A DNA stretch of 64,000 bases from Devosia rhizoryzae (GCF_016698665.1 NZ_CP068046.1:1922001-1986000); one strand, 5' to 3'. Numbered from the stretch's first letter, positions 35,771 to 44,691 are shown. The notes: generated by a model from the letters alone, not told the origin. Translations and numbers: made by a program.

Positions 35771-35845
35771 TGGCTGGGGTGCTAGGATTCGAACCTAGGA
35801 ATGCCGGTACCAAAAACCGGTGCCTTACCACTTGGCGACACCCCA
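35771..35845 (-). tRNA. tRNA-Gln (TTG)
   Basis: Cloverleaf on the minus strand, 75 nt including encoded CCA. Acceptor stem TGGGGTG pairs with CACCCCA; the anticodon stem CCGGT/ACCGG encloses TTTTGGT, so the anticodon is TTG (reads CAA). The T-arm has GGTTCGAATCC. Confidence 0.95.
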
Positions 35846-36009
35846 ACTGGCGCGGTTCCTACACGGTTTGTTTTGCCTTCGCAACACGGCCTGACTGCTC
35901 CACGAAAAGGTTGTGACAGCGCTTGAACCGGGCCCGGACCGCAGCTATAAAGCCGCCACATCGCGACCGCGCCGGCCAACCCCGCGCTCCCCGAATGTCG
36001 CATGCCTGA

Positions 36010-36086
36010 CGGAGTATAGCGCAGCCTGGTAGCGCACCTGCTTCGGGAGCAGGGGGTCGAGTGTTCGAATCACTCTACTCCGACCA
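36010..36086 (+). tRNA. tRNA-Pro (CGG)
   Basis: 77-nt cloverleaf with encoded CCA. Acceptor CGGAGTA pairs with TACTCCG; the anticodon stem CCTGC/GCAGG encloses TTCGGGA, so the anticodon is CGG. T-arm GTTCGAATC present. Confidence 0.95.
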
Positions 36087-36091
36087 ATCAA

Positions 36092-36120
36092 CCCCGGTCT
36101 CGCAAGAGGCCGGGGTTTTT
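36092..36120 (+). terminator. Rho-independent terminator after tRNA-Pro
   Basis: CCCCGGTCTC and GAGGCCGGGG form a 10-bp stem (one G-T pair) with a GCAA loop, followed by five T. Confidence 0.85.
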
Positions 36121-36150
36121 GCTTGGGCGGTTTGCCAGGCGCATCGCCCT

Positions 36151-36166
36151 ATGTTCATCTGAACAT
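36151..36166. promoter_or_regulatory. Perfect palindrome, candidate operator for the DeoR-type regulator
   Basis: ATGTTCA, two bases, then TGAACAT, an exact 16-bp palindrome 48 bp before the regulator start. DeoR-family repressors bind inverted repeats near their own promoter. No other gene lies between the tRNA terminator and the operon. Confidence 0.55.
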
Positions 36167-36213
36167 CAGCGAACTGTCATTGAGCTTTCACATGAGGCCC
36201 TTACTTGGGCTGC

Positions 36214-37029
36214 ATGACCGATGAGACACTCACCCTTCGCCAGATCGCCATAGCCGACCTTCTGCGGGAAGAACGCTATCTGCCGATCAGCGACCTGGCT
36301 AACCGGTTTACCGTCACGACGCAGACCATCCGGCGGGACGCGGCGGTTCTGTGTGATTTGGGCCTGGCGCGGCGCCTGCACAAAGGCATCAAGGCCATGG
36401 ATTTTCCCGGCACGGAAAATCTCGCCTATGCCAAGCGCAGCATGCTCAATGCCATCGCAAAACGGGACATTGCCGAGCTTGTTGCCGAGCTCGTTCCCGT
36501 AGACCAGGATGTGTCGGTGTCACTGGGCATCGGCACGACGCCCGAACAGATCGCCGTCGCGCTGGCCCGGCGCGAGCGGCTGATGGTCGCCACCAACAAT
36601 CTCAATGTCGCCTTCGCGCTCAGCGGCAAGCCCAATATCCGCGTGCATGTGAGCGGCGGCCAGATGCGTCCGCTGGACCGTGATTTCGTCGGCATCGAGC
36701 CGATCGGCTTTTTTTCGCAGTACCGCGTCGATTTCGGCATCACCGGGGTCGGTGGCATCGATGAGAACGGCGACTTCTACGATTTCAGCGCCGAGGAAGT
36801 GGCGATCCGCCAGGCGATCCTGGGCAATTGCCGGCAGCGCGTCGTCGTTGCCGATACCTCCAAGTTCGGCCGCTCCGCCCCGGTGCGTGGCGGCTCCCTA
36901 GACTCGGTGGACATTCTGGTCACCGATCTGCCACCCCCGCCAAGCGTCCAGGCGGCGGCCCGGCAGGTAGGCGTGCGTCTGGTTTATCGCCAGAAGCGCA
37001 ATCTCAACCTCCTCCCCAGCAAGGACTAG
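36214..37029 (+). CDS. DeoR/GlpR-family regulator (AccR-like position)
   Basis: 271 residues from the ATG at 36214. N-terminal DeoR helix-turn-helix with FTVTTQTIRRDAAVL, then the DeoR sugar-phosphate sensor domain: SLGIGTTPEQIAVAL, GGQMRPLDRDFVGIEP and TGVGGIDENGDFYDF. Members typically sense phosphorylated sugars. It lies 10 bp before an ABC importer and at the head of an eight-gene unit whose content matches accR-accA-G of the agrocinopine locus. It probably represses the unit through the palindrome at 36151. Confidence 0.9.
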   Translation: MTDETLTLRQIAIADLLREERYLPISDLANRFTVTTQTIRRDAAVLCDLGLARRLHKGIKAMDFPGTENLAYAKRSMLNAIAKRDIAELVAELVPVDQDVSVSLGIGTTPEQIAVALARRERLMVATNNLNVAFALSGKPNIRVHVSGGQMRPLDRDFVGIEPIGFFSQYRVDFGITGVGGIDENGDFYDFSAEEVAIRQAILGNCRQRVVVADTSKFGRSAPVRGGSLDSVDILVTDLPPPPSVQAAARQVGVRLVYRQKRNLNLLPSKD

Positions 37030-37039
37030 CTAAACCATC

Positions 37040-38578
37040 ATGACCATTCTCAAATCACTTGGCGGCCTTGCCGCTGGGGTGGCTGTTGTCGCCCTTATGG
37101 CTGGCGCAACGCTTGCCCAGGATCGCCCCACATTGCGCATTGCGGTGCAGTCCAATCCGCCGACCGCCGAGGTCATCGATGCCGAAAGCAATGTCGGCTA
37201 TCGCTCCAACTATTCGATCCACGATACGCTGATCCAGTTCAATTATGCCGGCGACATGTCGCTGCAGCCGCACCTGGCGACCAGCTGGGAATGGATCGAC
37301 CCGACGACGCTTGAAGTGAAACTGCGCGAAGGCGTGATCTTCCACGACGGCCGCGAGATGACCTCCGAAGATGTCGTCTTCTCCTTCGGCCCCGAACGCC
37401 TAACCGGCGAGGAAGCCCCCGGCAAGCCGATGGTGCGCCGCTATTGGGTGAGCCTTGAGGGCGTCGAGGCGGTCGACAAGTATACCGTCCGCTTCACCAC
37501 GACTTACGAAGATCCCATCTTCCTGCAGCGCCTCACCGCCTGGACATCGCAGATCATCTCCAAGCAGGCCTATCTCGAAGCGGAAAGCTACGATGCCTGG
37601 CGCATCAAGCCGGTGGGTGCAGGTCCCTTCAAGGTCGACCACATCACGCCCAATGATGAAACGGTGTTCGTCGCCCATGACCAGTATTGGGGCGGCAAGC
37701 CGAATGCGGAAAAGGTGATCTTCACGGTTGTGCCGGAAGTATCCTCGCGCGTCGCCGGGCTTTTGGCCGGCGATTACGACATCGCGACCGATCTGCCACC
37801 AGACCAACTCGATGCCGTGGAGGCCGGTGACGGCGTTTCGGTGGTCGGCGGCCCGGTCAACAACAACCGCATCATCTTCTTCGACAAGACCAATCCGGTT
37901 CTTGAAAATCCGCTGGTGCGCCAGGCCATCAGCGTCGCCATCGATCGCCAACTGATCGTCGACACCATCTGGGGCGGACGCACGCAGGTGCCCAATGGCC
38001 TGCAGTATGATTTCTTCGGCGACATGTATCTCGAGGACTTCCCGGCCTACGAATATAACCCGGAAAAGGCCAAGCAATTGCTGGCCGAAGCGGGCTATGA
38101 CGGCACCGAAATCAGCTTCCGCAGCAACAACAATTACTACACCGCCGAACTTGCCACGAGCCAGGCCCTGGTCGCTATGTGGCAGGCAGTGGGGCTCAAT
38201 GTCGTGCTTGAAGTGGGCGTCGACAACTTCACCCGAGAGGATGGCCGCGCCTTCGGCAACTGGTCCAACTCCGCACTTCTTCCCGATCCGCTGTTCTCGC
38301 TGTGGAGCCAGCACGGCCCGGCAAGCGTCCAGGCTTCTCTGGGCATCTGGAGCAATGACGAGTTCTACGCCCTGGGCGAAAAGCTCGAGCGCTCCACCGC
38401 GCTCGAAGATCGCCGCGACGCCTTCCGCGCCATGCTCGACATCAACGAGTGGACCGATCCGGGCGTGCTGACCCTGCACCAGAACGCTGTCTTTTACGGC
38501 ATCTCCGATGAGGTCGACTGGAACCCCTACGTGTTCCTCTACATGGACCTCGGTCCCGACCGCCTGAAGTTCAACTGA
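37040..38578 (+). CDS. Oligopeptide-type ABC transporter binding protein (AccA-like)
   Basis: 512 residues. Signal peptide (GGLAAGVAVVALMAGATLAQ) then a cluster-C solute-binding fold (SBP_bac_5): LQPHLATSWEWIDPTTLEVK, LREGVIFHDGREMTSEDVVF, NNRIIFFDKTNPVLENPLVR, AISVAIDRQLIVDTIWGG. This is the usual family for peptides, but also for opines and agrocinopine (AccA). The genes after it encode a phosphodiesterase and a phosphatase rather than peptidases, so a phosphodiester sugar is more likely than a peptide. Confidence 0.88.
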   Translation: MTILKSLGGLAAGVAVVALMAGATLAQDRPTLRIAVQSNPPTAEVIDAESNVGYRSNYSIHDTLIQFNYAGDMSLQPHLATSWEWIDPTTLEVKLREGVIFHDGREMTSEDVVFSFGPERLTGEEAPGKPMVRRYWVSLEGVEAVDKYTVRFTTTYEDPIFLQRLTAWTSQIISKQAYLEAESYDAWRIKPVGAGPFKVDHITPNDETVFVAHDQYWGGKPNAEKVIFTVVPEVSSRVAGLLAGDYDIATDLPPDQLDAVEAGDGVSVVGGPVNNNRIIFFDKTNPVLENPLVRQAISVAIDRQLIVDTIWGGRTQVPNGLQYDFFGDMYLEDFPAYEYNPEKAKQLLAEAGYDGTEISFRSNNNYYTAELATSQALVAMWQAVGLNVVLEVGVDNFTREDGRAFGNWSNSALLPDPLFSLWSQHGPASVQASLGIWSNDEFYALGEKLERSTALEDRRDAFRAMLDINEWTDPGVLTLHQNAVFYGISDEVDWNPYVFLYMDLGPDRLKFN

Positions 38579-38596
38579 TCCTATCCCTGAAACTTG

Positions 38597-38620
38597 GCTC
38601 CGGCGGTTCGCTGCCGGAGC
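38597..38620 (+). promoter_or_regulatory. Intercistronic hairpin after the binding-protein gene
   Basis: GCTCCGGC and GCCGGAGC form an 8-bp stem with an 8-base loop, in the only sizeable gap (59 bp) of the operon. Without a T-tract it is more likely an mRNA-stabilising stem that favours the binding protein. Confidence 0.5.
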
Positions 38621-38637
38621 GCTTTGACGAGGTCATC

Positions 38638-39492
38638 ATGCCCCTGCTCGCGCTCGAAAACCTGTCCATCGCCTTTCCTTCGCGCAACGGCTTCCATTGG
38701 GCCGTCGAGGACGTGTCCTTTTCCCTAGGCAAGGGCGAAATCCTGGGCATCGTCGGCGAAAGCGGGTCGGGCAAGAGTGTCACATGCCTGTCGCTCGTGG
38801 GTCTTCTGGGTCATGGCAGCCAGGTGAGCGGCACCATGCGGTTCGATGGCCAAGTCCATGCTATTGCGGACCTGCCGCGCCTCAGCGTCGATCAGCGCCC
38901 CTCGATCGGCATGATCTTTCAGGACCCGGCGGCAAGCCTTAATCCCGTGCGCACCGTGGGCTCGCAGATCACCGAAGTGCTGCGTTTCGGGCGCGGCATG
39001 GATCGCCGCGCTGCCCAGGCGGAAGCAGCCGCCTTGCTGGATCGCGTCGGCATCCGCGAACCCGAAGCAAGGCTTCGCTCCTATCCGCACCAAATGAGCG
39101 GCGGCATGAACCAGCGCGTCATGATTGCCATGGCCCTGGCCGGCCAGCACCGCCTCCTCGTGGCCGACGAGCCGACCACGGCGTTGGACGTGACCATTCA
39201 GGCGCAGATCTGCAAGCTGCTGCGCAATCTCGTGCGCGAAACGGGCCTCTCCATCATCTTCATCTCGCACGACCTCGACCTTGTGGCCCAGCTCTGCGAC
39301 CGCGTCGCTGTAATGTTCGGCGGGCATCTGCTCGAAACCCAGTCCGCCAGCGACATCGTCGTCGCCCCACGACACGCCTATACCAAGGCACTGCTTGCAG
39401 CCATTCCCGGCCATCAACCAGCCCGCTCCCGGCTGGGGGTCATCACCGACGAGATGCGTTCGAGCTTTCTCGATCAAGGAGAAGCCGCATGA
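38638..39492 (+). CDS. ABC transporter ATPase (OppD-type)
   Basis: 284 residues. Walker [12 protein letters not shown], then [17 protein letters not shown], signature [15 protein letters not shown], Walker [15 protein letters not shown], and HDLDLVAQL. OppD/DppD-type with a C-terminal extension that is shorter than in full OppD proteins. It overlaps the next ATPase gene by 4 bp (ATGA). Confidence 0.9.
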   Translation: MPLLALENLSIAFPSRNGFHWAVEDVSFSLGKGEILGIVGESGSGKSVTCLSLVGLLGHGSQVSGTMRFDGQVHAIADLPRLSVDQRPSIGMIFQDPAASLNPVRTVGSQITEVLRFGRGMDRRAAQAEAAALLDRVGIREPEARLRSYPHQMSGGMNQRVMIAMALAGQHRLLVADEPTTALDVTIQAQICKLLRNLVRETGLSIIFISHDLDLVAQLCDRVAVMFGGHLLETQSASDIVVAPRHAYTKALLAAIPGHQPARSRLGVITDEMRSSFLDQGEAA

Positions 39493-40328
39493 GTGCTCCG
39501 GCCCTCCGCCTCGACGGCGTCCGTTACCTCCATCGTCAAGCCAAGAGCCTTTTGCCCTGGCGCCGCTCCATCGCCCGCTCGGGCGGCGTGGAAGAGGTTT
39601 CCATCACGGTCGCCTCCGGCACGACGCTTGGCCTTATCGGTGAAAGCGGGTGCGGCAAGTCAACGCTTGCCAGCCTCATCATGGGCGATCGCGTGCCGCA
39701 GGCGGGCACGATCGACCTCTTCGGCAGGCCGCTTGCCCAGCGCCTGGGGCGGGGGCGCAAGGCTTTGGCGAGAGAGCTCCAGATGGTGGCGCAAGACCCC
39801 TTCGGCTCCATGGACCCGCGTCAGGCGATCGGCCCGCAACTGGTGGAAACGCTTGATGTGCATGACGAGGGCAGCTCGGCTGGCGAGCGGCGGGATCGCG
39901 CCCTTGCCATGCTGGTGCAGGTCGGTCTTTCGGAAATCAACTACGCTCGCCTGCCCCATCAGCTTTCGGGCGGACAACGCCAGCGCGTCTCGATCGCCCG
40001 CGCACTGATCCTCAAGCCGCGCATGCTTGTTTGCGACGAGCCCGTTTCCGCCCTCGATGTCTCGGTGCAGGCACAGGTGCTCAACCTCCTGCTCGATCTG
40101 CAAGAGCAGATGAACCTCACCATGGTGTTCATCAGCCACGACATCCGGGTCGTCGGCCACATGTCCCACGCCATCGCAGTCATGCAGGCGGGCCGTATCG
40201 TCGAGCAGGGCGCTGCCGAAACCGTTCTGGCCAACCCGCGCCACGAGTATAGCCGAACACTTTTCGCCGCCGTGCCGGGGCGCGTAACCGTCGCAAAGCC
40301 TGCCCGGCTTCTGGAGTCCGCATTGTGA
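39489..40328 (+). CDS. ABC transporter ATPase (OppF-type)
   Basis: 279 residues. Walker A GESGCGKSTLAS, MVAQDPFGSMDPRQAIG, signature LSGGQRQRVSIARAL, Walker B MLVCDEPVSALDVS. It pairs with the preceding ATPase. Overlaps the first permease gene as GTGA. Confidence 0.9.
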   Translation: MSAPALRLDGVRYLHRQAKSLLPWRRSIARSGGVEEVSITVASGTTLGLIGESGCGKSTLASLIMGDRVPQAGTIDLFGRPLAQRLGRGRKALARELQMVAQDPFGSMDPRQAIGPQLVETLDVHDEGSSAGERRDRALAMLVQVGLSEINYARLPHQLSGGQRQRVSIARALILKPRMLVCDEPVSALDVSVQAQVLNLLLDLQEQMNLTMVFISHDIRVVGHMSHAIAVMQAGRIVEQGAAETVLANPRHEYSRTLFAAVPGRVTVAKPARLLESAL

Positions 40329-41251
40329 TCCGCACCCTTTTCGCCAATCTGGCCCGCGGCCTCCTCGCTATTATTCTCACCGTGACCTTCGTCTTCGTCA
40401 TCCTGCGCGTCGCTGGTGATCCGATGACCATGATCCTGCCGCTCGAGGCCAGTCCCGAGCAGATAGAGGCCACCCGCATCGAGTGGGGATTGGATCAGCC
40501 GCTCCATGTCCAATACGGCAACTACGTCGCCAAGCTCCTGCAAGGCGATTTCGGGCGCTCCAATGCCGATGGCCGCCCCGCCCTTGCCGTTGTCATGGAA
40601 AAAGCTCCGGCCACCATGCTGCTGATGTTGACGGGGATGAGCCTCGCCTTGGTCCTGGGCATCAGCATGGGCATTCTTGCCGCTTTCTTTCGCGGCGGCA
40701 TCGTGGATCGGGCGGTGATGGGTGGCGCGGTGCTCGTGCATGCCATGCCAGGATTTTTGCTCTGCATCTTCGCCGTGCTGCTGTTTGCGGTGCAACTGGG
40801 CTGGTTGCCGAGCGGCGGCGGCAGTTCGCCGCTGCATCTGATCATGCCATCGCTGGTCATCGGCCTGTCCGCCGCCGGCGTCATCGCGCGCTTCGTTCGC
40901 TCCAGCGCGCTCGAAGTCCTGGGGCAGAACTACATCCGAGTTGCTTCCATCAAGCCCTTGCCGCGCTGGTATCTGTTCGCCTTTCACGTCATGCCCAACG
41001 CTTCCCTGCCCTTGCTGACGCTGGTGGGCTTTCTGCTCGGCGGCATGATCGGTGGCGCCGCAATCGTTGAATCGGTCTTTGCCTGGCCCGGCATCGGCCG
41101 CTTCCTTGTCACCGCCGTGACCAAGCGGGATCTGGCGACTGTCCAGGCCATCGTGATCCTGGTTTCGGTGACAATGGTCACCGCGAACCTCCTCGCCGAC
41201 ATCCTTTACACCGTCGTCGATCCACGCCTGCGCAACCGCCGGGAGGCTTGA
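40325..41251 (+). CDS. ABC transporter permease (OppB-type)
   Basis: 308 residues, starts GTG overlapping the ATPase stop. Six hydrophobic segments, with the N-terminal LARGLLAIILTVTFVFVILR and the BPD-type EAA loop reading YIRVASIKPLPRWYLF, then ESVFAWPGIGRF near the end, typical of DppB/OppB permeases. Confidence 0.9.
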   Translation: MIRTLFANLARGLLAIILTVTFVFVILRVAGDPMTMILPLEASPEQIEATRIEWGLDQPLHVQYGNYVAKLLQGDFGRSNADGRPALAVVMEKAPATMLLMLTGMSLALVLGISMGILAAFFRGGIVDRAVMGGAVLVHAMPGFLLCIFAVLLFAVQLGWLPSGGGSSPLHLIMPSLVIGLSAAGVIARFVRSSALEVLGQNYIRVASIKPLPRWYLFAFHVMPNASLPLLTLVGFLLGGMIGGAAIVESVFAWPGIGRFLVTAVTKRDLATVQAIVILVSVTMVTANLLADILYTVVDPRLRNRREA

Positions 41252-41254
41252 GTC

Positions 41255-42139
41255 ATGACCATTCTTGCGCCCCCTGCCCTTCCCGTCCGCAGCCGCCCCG
41301 GCTGGATCGCCCGGCAAGGCTGGCCGGTCGTCCTCGCCATGGCCGTGATCGCCCTCTACATCGTGGTCGCCATTGGTGCGCCATGGCTAGCGCCCTATGA
41401 TTTCGCGGGCATCGACCTGGTCGCGCGCAATGCGCCGCCGGTTGGCTTCGGCGGCACCTGGGCACACCCCATGGGCACCGACGATCTGGGCCGCGATGTG
41501 CTCAGCCGCACCATGAGTTCGGTGCGCACCAGCCTGTCGGTGGCGCTGATCGCCAGCATGGTGAGCCTGGTGATCGGCGTTGGCCTCGGGCTCCTGTCCG
41601 CCCGCCGCCGCGGCTTTGCCGATGGTGCCATTCGCGTTGCCGTCGACGTCAATGCCGCCCTGCCCTTCATGATCCTTGCGCTCTCGGTTCTGGCCTTTTT
41701 CGGCAAAAACATGGTGCTGTTCGTCTGCCTTCTCGGCCTTTACGGCTTGGAGCGATACACCCGCCTCGTGCGGGCAGTCGCCATGGCGGAATACGAGAAG
41801 GGCTATGTCGCAGCGCTTCGCCGGATCGGAGCGTCCGAGCGCCGCATCGCCCTCAGCCATGTGCTGCGCAATGTGTTGCCGGTGGTCATCGTCAACTGGA
41901 CGATATCGCTCCCCGAAGTGATCCTGCTCGAATCGAGCCTCAGCTTTCTCGGTCTCGGCATCCAGCCGCCCAATGCCAGCCTTGGCAATATGGTGGGGCT
42001 GGGACGAGACTCGGTGGTCACCGCCTGGTGGATCGCTACCATGCCCGGCATCACCATTTTCATCCTCACCTTTGCCGTCAGCGTCCTCGGGGACTGGCTG
42101 CGCGACTATACCGATCCCAGCCTTTCCAAAGGAAATTGA
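41255..42139 (+). CDS. ABC transporter permease (OppC-type)
   Basis: 294 residues. Starts 3 bp after the first permease. HPMGTDDLGRDVLSRTMS is the hallmark of DppC/OppC permeases; the EAA loop reads EKGYVAALRRIGASERRI, and ESSLSFLGLGIQPPNASLG closes the membrane core. Confidence 0.9.
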   Translation: MTILAPPALPVRSRPGWIARQGWPVVLAMAVIALYIVVAIGAPWLAPYDFAGIDLVARNAPPVGFGGTWAHPMGTDDLGRDVLSRTMSSVRTSLSVALIASMVSLVIGVGLGLLSARRRGFADGAIRVAVDVNAALPFMILALSVLAFFGKNMVLFVCLLGLYGLERYTRLVRAVAMAEYEKGYVAALRRIGASERRIALSHVLRNVLPVVIVNWTISLPEVILLESSLSFLGLGIQPPNASLGNMVGLGRDSVVTAWWIATMPGITIFILTFAVSVLGDWLRDYTDPSLSKGN

Positions 42140-42141
42140 CC

Positions 42142-42864
42142 ATGACCCCTCCCCAAATCGTTGCTCACCGCGGCAGCGCGACCGATCGTCCCGAGAATGC
42201 GCTCTCCTCGTTTATTGCTGCGGCAGGAAGTGGCGTGGAGCAGATCGAGCTCGACGTGCATATGAGTTCGGATGGCCAGCTCGTGGTCATGCATGACGCC
42301 ATGCTGGAGCAGACCAGTCTCGGCCATGGCGCGATCGCTTCTCACACCCTGGCCGAACTGCAGCAGATTAAGCTGCGCGGCATGGACGAGACCATTCCCA
42401 CGCTCGCCCAGGTGCTCGACGCCGTTGGCCAATCGATCCACACCCGCATCGAGATCAAGAAGGGCCCGGTCGAATATGCCGGACTGACGGAAGCGATCAT
42501 GGAGGCCGTCGAAAGCCGCTCGCTCAAGGACCGCGTCACCATCATGTGCTTCCAGCTCGCCTCGATCCAGCCATTTGCCAAGGCCGGATACGAGACCAGT
42601 CTCTCCTTTTCCAAGAGCTTTGGGTCCGAACGAGACCTATCAACCCTCGTCAAGCGCCTAGCCGACGATGGCGTCGCCGATATCGGCTATTTCTTTCACG
42701 AGCTCGACGCGGAAGCGATCGAGACGATCACGGCTGCAGGCCTCACCGTCGGCGCCTGGACCGTCAATGGAATGCCGCGGCTCGATTACTGGCTGCGCCA
42801 GCCGATCAGCTACATCCTCACCGATCAGGCTGACCTCGCCCTCTCTATCCGCGCCGGCCTCTGA
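42142..42864 (+). CDS. Glycerophosphodiester phosphodiesterase family protein (AccF-like)
   Basis: The ATG at 42142, two bases after the permease stop, gives 240 residues; the open frame upstream is the permease's shadow. GDPD TIM barrel with the catalytic set intact: His9-Arg10 (VAHRGS), Glu36 and Asp38 (IELDVH) and His51 (VVMHD); Glu92-area EIKKG strand present. No signal peptide, so cytoplasmic, UgpQ-like. In the acc locus the homologous AccF cleaves the agrocinopine phosphodiester after import. The natural substrate here could be a sugar phosphodiester or a glycerophosphodiester. Confidence 0.92.
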   Translation: MTPPQIVAHRGSATDRPENALSSFIAAAGSGVEQIELDVHMSSDGQLVVMHDAMLEQTSLGHGAIASHTLAELQQIKLRGMDETIPTLAQVLDAVGQSIHTRIEIKKGPVEYAGLTEAIMEAVESRSLKDRVTIMCFQLASIQPFAKAGYETSLSFSKSFGSERDLSTLVKRLADDGVADIGYFFHELDAEAIETITAAGLTVGAWTVNGMPRLDYWLRQPISYILTDQADLALSIRAGL

Positions 42865-42882
42865 CGCCAAGAAAAGCCCTTC

Positions 42883-43725
42883 ATGACCGAGACCACATCC
42901 AGCGCCGTGGCGGAACGTGCCACGGTGGCAACCCGAATTATCCGCGATGCCGGCCAGCTCGCCCTGGCCTACTTCCGGCGCTATCGGAGCCTTGCCGTCG
43001 AGACCAAATCGGGTCAGCAGGACATAGTCAGCGAGGCCGACCGGCAGGTCGAGACGCTGATCCGGGAAGCCCTGATCACCAGTTTCCCCGAGGACGGGCT
43101 CGTCGGCGAAGAGCACGGCGTCCAGAAGGGCACTTCCGGTTTCACCTGGCTGATCGATCCGATCGATGGCACTTCGCCCTTTCTTCACGGCCTTCGGACC
43201 TGGTGCGTGGTGCTCGCCTTGATTGAGAAGAATCGCCCCGTCGCCGGATTGATCTATGATCCGTCCGCAGACGAGCTCTTTGTCGCCGTACTGGGGCAAG
43301 GCGCTACCATGAATGGAGCTCCGATCACGGTCGACCAAAGCTCCACGCTGCAGCAGGGGCTGACGGCGATCAGCGCTGTGGTGGAGGTGCCGGGGGCACA
43401 GATCGCCGGCATGATCGAACGCCTGCACGATCTTGGTGGCGCCTATATTCGCCTGGGATCCGCCGCTCTCACCCTCGCCTATGTCGCGGCCGGGCGCCTT
43501 GTCGGCTATTTCGAGCGCCAACTGCATTCCTGGGATTGCGTTGCCGGCCTGCTTATCGTCAAGGAGGCTGGGGGCACCGTCTCGGTGTTCCCGCTCGCCG
43601 ATGGTCCCCTGGAGATCGGCCCAGCCTATGCCGCCAGTCCCACTGTTCACAATCCCCTGGCCAATTTGATCCAGGCACAAGTGTTCGAACTGGCCCCTTT
43701 GGAGGTTAGCTCAAGCGGGTATTAA
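42883..43725 (+). CDS. Inositol-monophosphatase-family phosphatase (AccG-like)
   Basis: 280 residues. Metal-binding motifs are intact: GEEHG, WLIDPIDGTSPFLHG and the C-terminal WDCVAGLLIVKEAGG. This family removes phosphate from inositol, histidinol and sugars. Coming directly after the phosphodiesterase, it probably dephosphorylates the phospho-product of that enzyme, as AccG does in the agrocinopine pathway. Glycerophosphoinositol breakdown (phosphodiesterase then inositol phosphatase) is an alternative that fits the two enzymes equally. Confidence 0.9.
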   Translation: MTETTSSAVAERATVATRIIRDAGQLALAYFRRYRSLAVETKSGQQDIVSEADRQVETLIREALITSFPEDGLVGEEHGVQKGTSGFTWLIDPIDGTSPFLHGLRTWCVVLALIEKNRPVAGLIYDPSADELFVAVLGQGATMNGAPITVDQSSTLQQGLTAISAVVEVPGAQIAGMIERLHDLGGAYIRLGSAALTLAYVAAGRLVGYFERQLHSWDCVAGLLIVKEAGGTVSVFPLADGPLEIGPAYAASPTVHNPLANLIQAQVFELAPLEVSSSGY

Positions 43726-43782
43726 TCGGCGTGAAGCGGGAGAGTTGAACAATCTGGCGCGCCAGTGTTCTTGGGGCGAATG

Positions 43783-43971
43783 GATTTCATGCTATTCGCC
43801 TTTGCCGTCGACCTCGCGCTCTGGACGTTTGCCGGTTACGGCGCCTTTCGCCTTGCCCGGCGGCTCTGGCCCAACCGCGCCTTTGATCCGCAACTCATCA
43901 TGCTGGGCTTTTTCATCGTGGGCGCCCTGGTCATCATGGCGACCTTCACCCACTGGCTGATCTACAAGTAA
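43783..43971 (+). CDS. Small two-helix membrane protein
   Basis: 62 residues from the ATG at 43783 (a GTG at 43765 would add six). Two hydrophobic segments: FMLFAFAVDLALWTFAGYGA and IMLGFFIVGALVIMATFTHW, joined by a basic loop. No family recognised. A strong terminator follows. Confidence 0.5.
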   Translation, partial: DFMLFAFAVDLALWTFAGYGAFRLARRLWPNRAFDPQLIMLGFFIVGALVIMATFTHWLIYK

Positions 43972-43973
43972 GA

Positions 43974-44008
43974 AAAGTCCAGCCGATCGAAATGACCGGC
44001 TGGACTTT
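43974..44008. terminator. Bidirectional terminator
   Basis: AAAGTCCAGCCG (43974-43985) and CGGCTGGACTTT (43997-44008) form a perfect 12-bp stem between convergent genes, so it can end transcripts from both sides. Confidence 0.8.
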
Positions 44009-44013
44009 GCGCT

Positions 44014-44691
44014 CTAGCGAAGGACGTAGACGATCTGGCGGGTGCCTGGGTCGACAAGAACCGGCTGACCGTTGATGTAGACGTACTGGTATTGATAATC
44101 GGGAATGGCCTGGAGCGTCACGTTGTCGGGCACACCGGCGCCGATCACCACTTCCCCGTCGAGGTAAACGGGGTCGATCGGGTTGGCTGTGACATAGGTG
44201 CGGGCCACTTCAGGCGGATCGATCACGGCGCCCGTGGTGGCGCCCGTGCCAGCACCGATAGCGCCGCCGACGACAGCGCCGATCGGCCCGCCGACCAGGG
44301 CACCCACGACCGCCCCGGTGGCAGCACCGGCTGCGCCGCCCGCAGCAGCGCCGCTCTCATCATAGGTCACGGTGGCGAGGCCAACATCGGGGTAGCGTTC
44401 GGTCAAGACCACCACCTCGCCGGAAAGGTCGGCAGTGAGGTAGTCGGAATAGGCCCAGCCGCTGACACCGTTATACTCGACGCGGCACCACTTGCTGCCC
44501 TGAAGGCAACCGTCCACATCGGCGGAATCGCCCACGGCGATGAAGCCGATCGAGGAATATTGCGGGCCCGGGCCGGAACGGATGTTGAGATCGGCAGTGG
44601 CCGTAGCCGAGGCGCTCTGGGCAAAAGCCGAGCCCACAAGAGCGGTGGATGCCAGTGCGGCAACAGCGGTGAAAGTCAGAAGCTTGTTCAT
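44014..44691 (-). CDS. SH3-domain, DUF1236-type envelope protein
   Basis: The ATG at 44691 gives 225 residues with a signal peptide (FTAVAALASTALVGSAFA). An SH3_3 domain follows: TADLNIRSGPGPQYSSIGFI, WCRVEYNGVSGWAYSDYL. Then a Gly/Ala-rich glycine-zipper-like membrane segment (GALVGGPIGAVVGGAIGAG), and a C-terminal DUF1236-like part ending PVLVDPGTRQIVYVLR. Typical of Rhizobiales envelope proteins; function unknown. Confidence 0.75.
   Translation of the reverse strand: MNKLLTFTAVAALASTALVGSAFAQSASATATADLNIRSGPGPQYSSIGFIAVGDSADVDGCLQGSKWCRVEYNGVSGWAYSDYLTADLSGEVVVLTERYPDVGLATVTYDESGAAAGGAAGAATGAVVGALVGGPIGAVVGGAIGAGTGATTGAVIDPPEVARTYVTANPIDPVYLDGEVVIGAGVPDNVTLQAIPDYQYQYVYINGQPVLVDPGTRQIVYVLR

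Noticed and set aside
35771..36120. tRNA genes as an integration site for an island carrying the acc-like operon
   Set aside because: No integrase and no direct repeat of a tRNA end was found by eye in the window, so an island cannot be supported.
39959..41317. 452-codon antisense frame across the importer genes
   Set aside because: Spans two ABC genes with intact motifs on the plus strand; low-complexity product.
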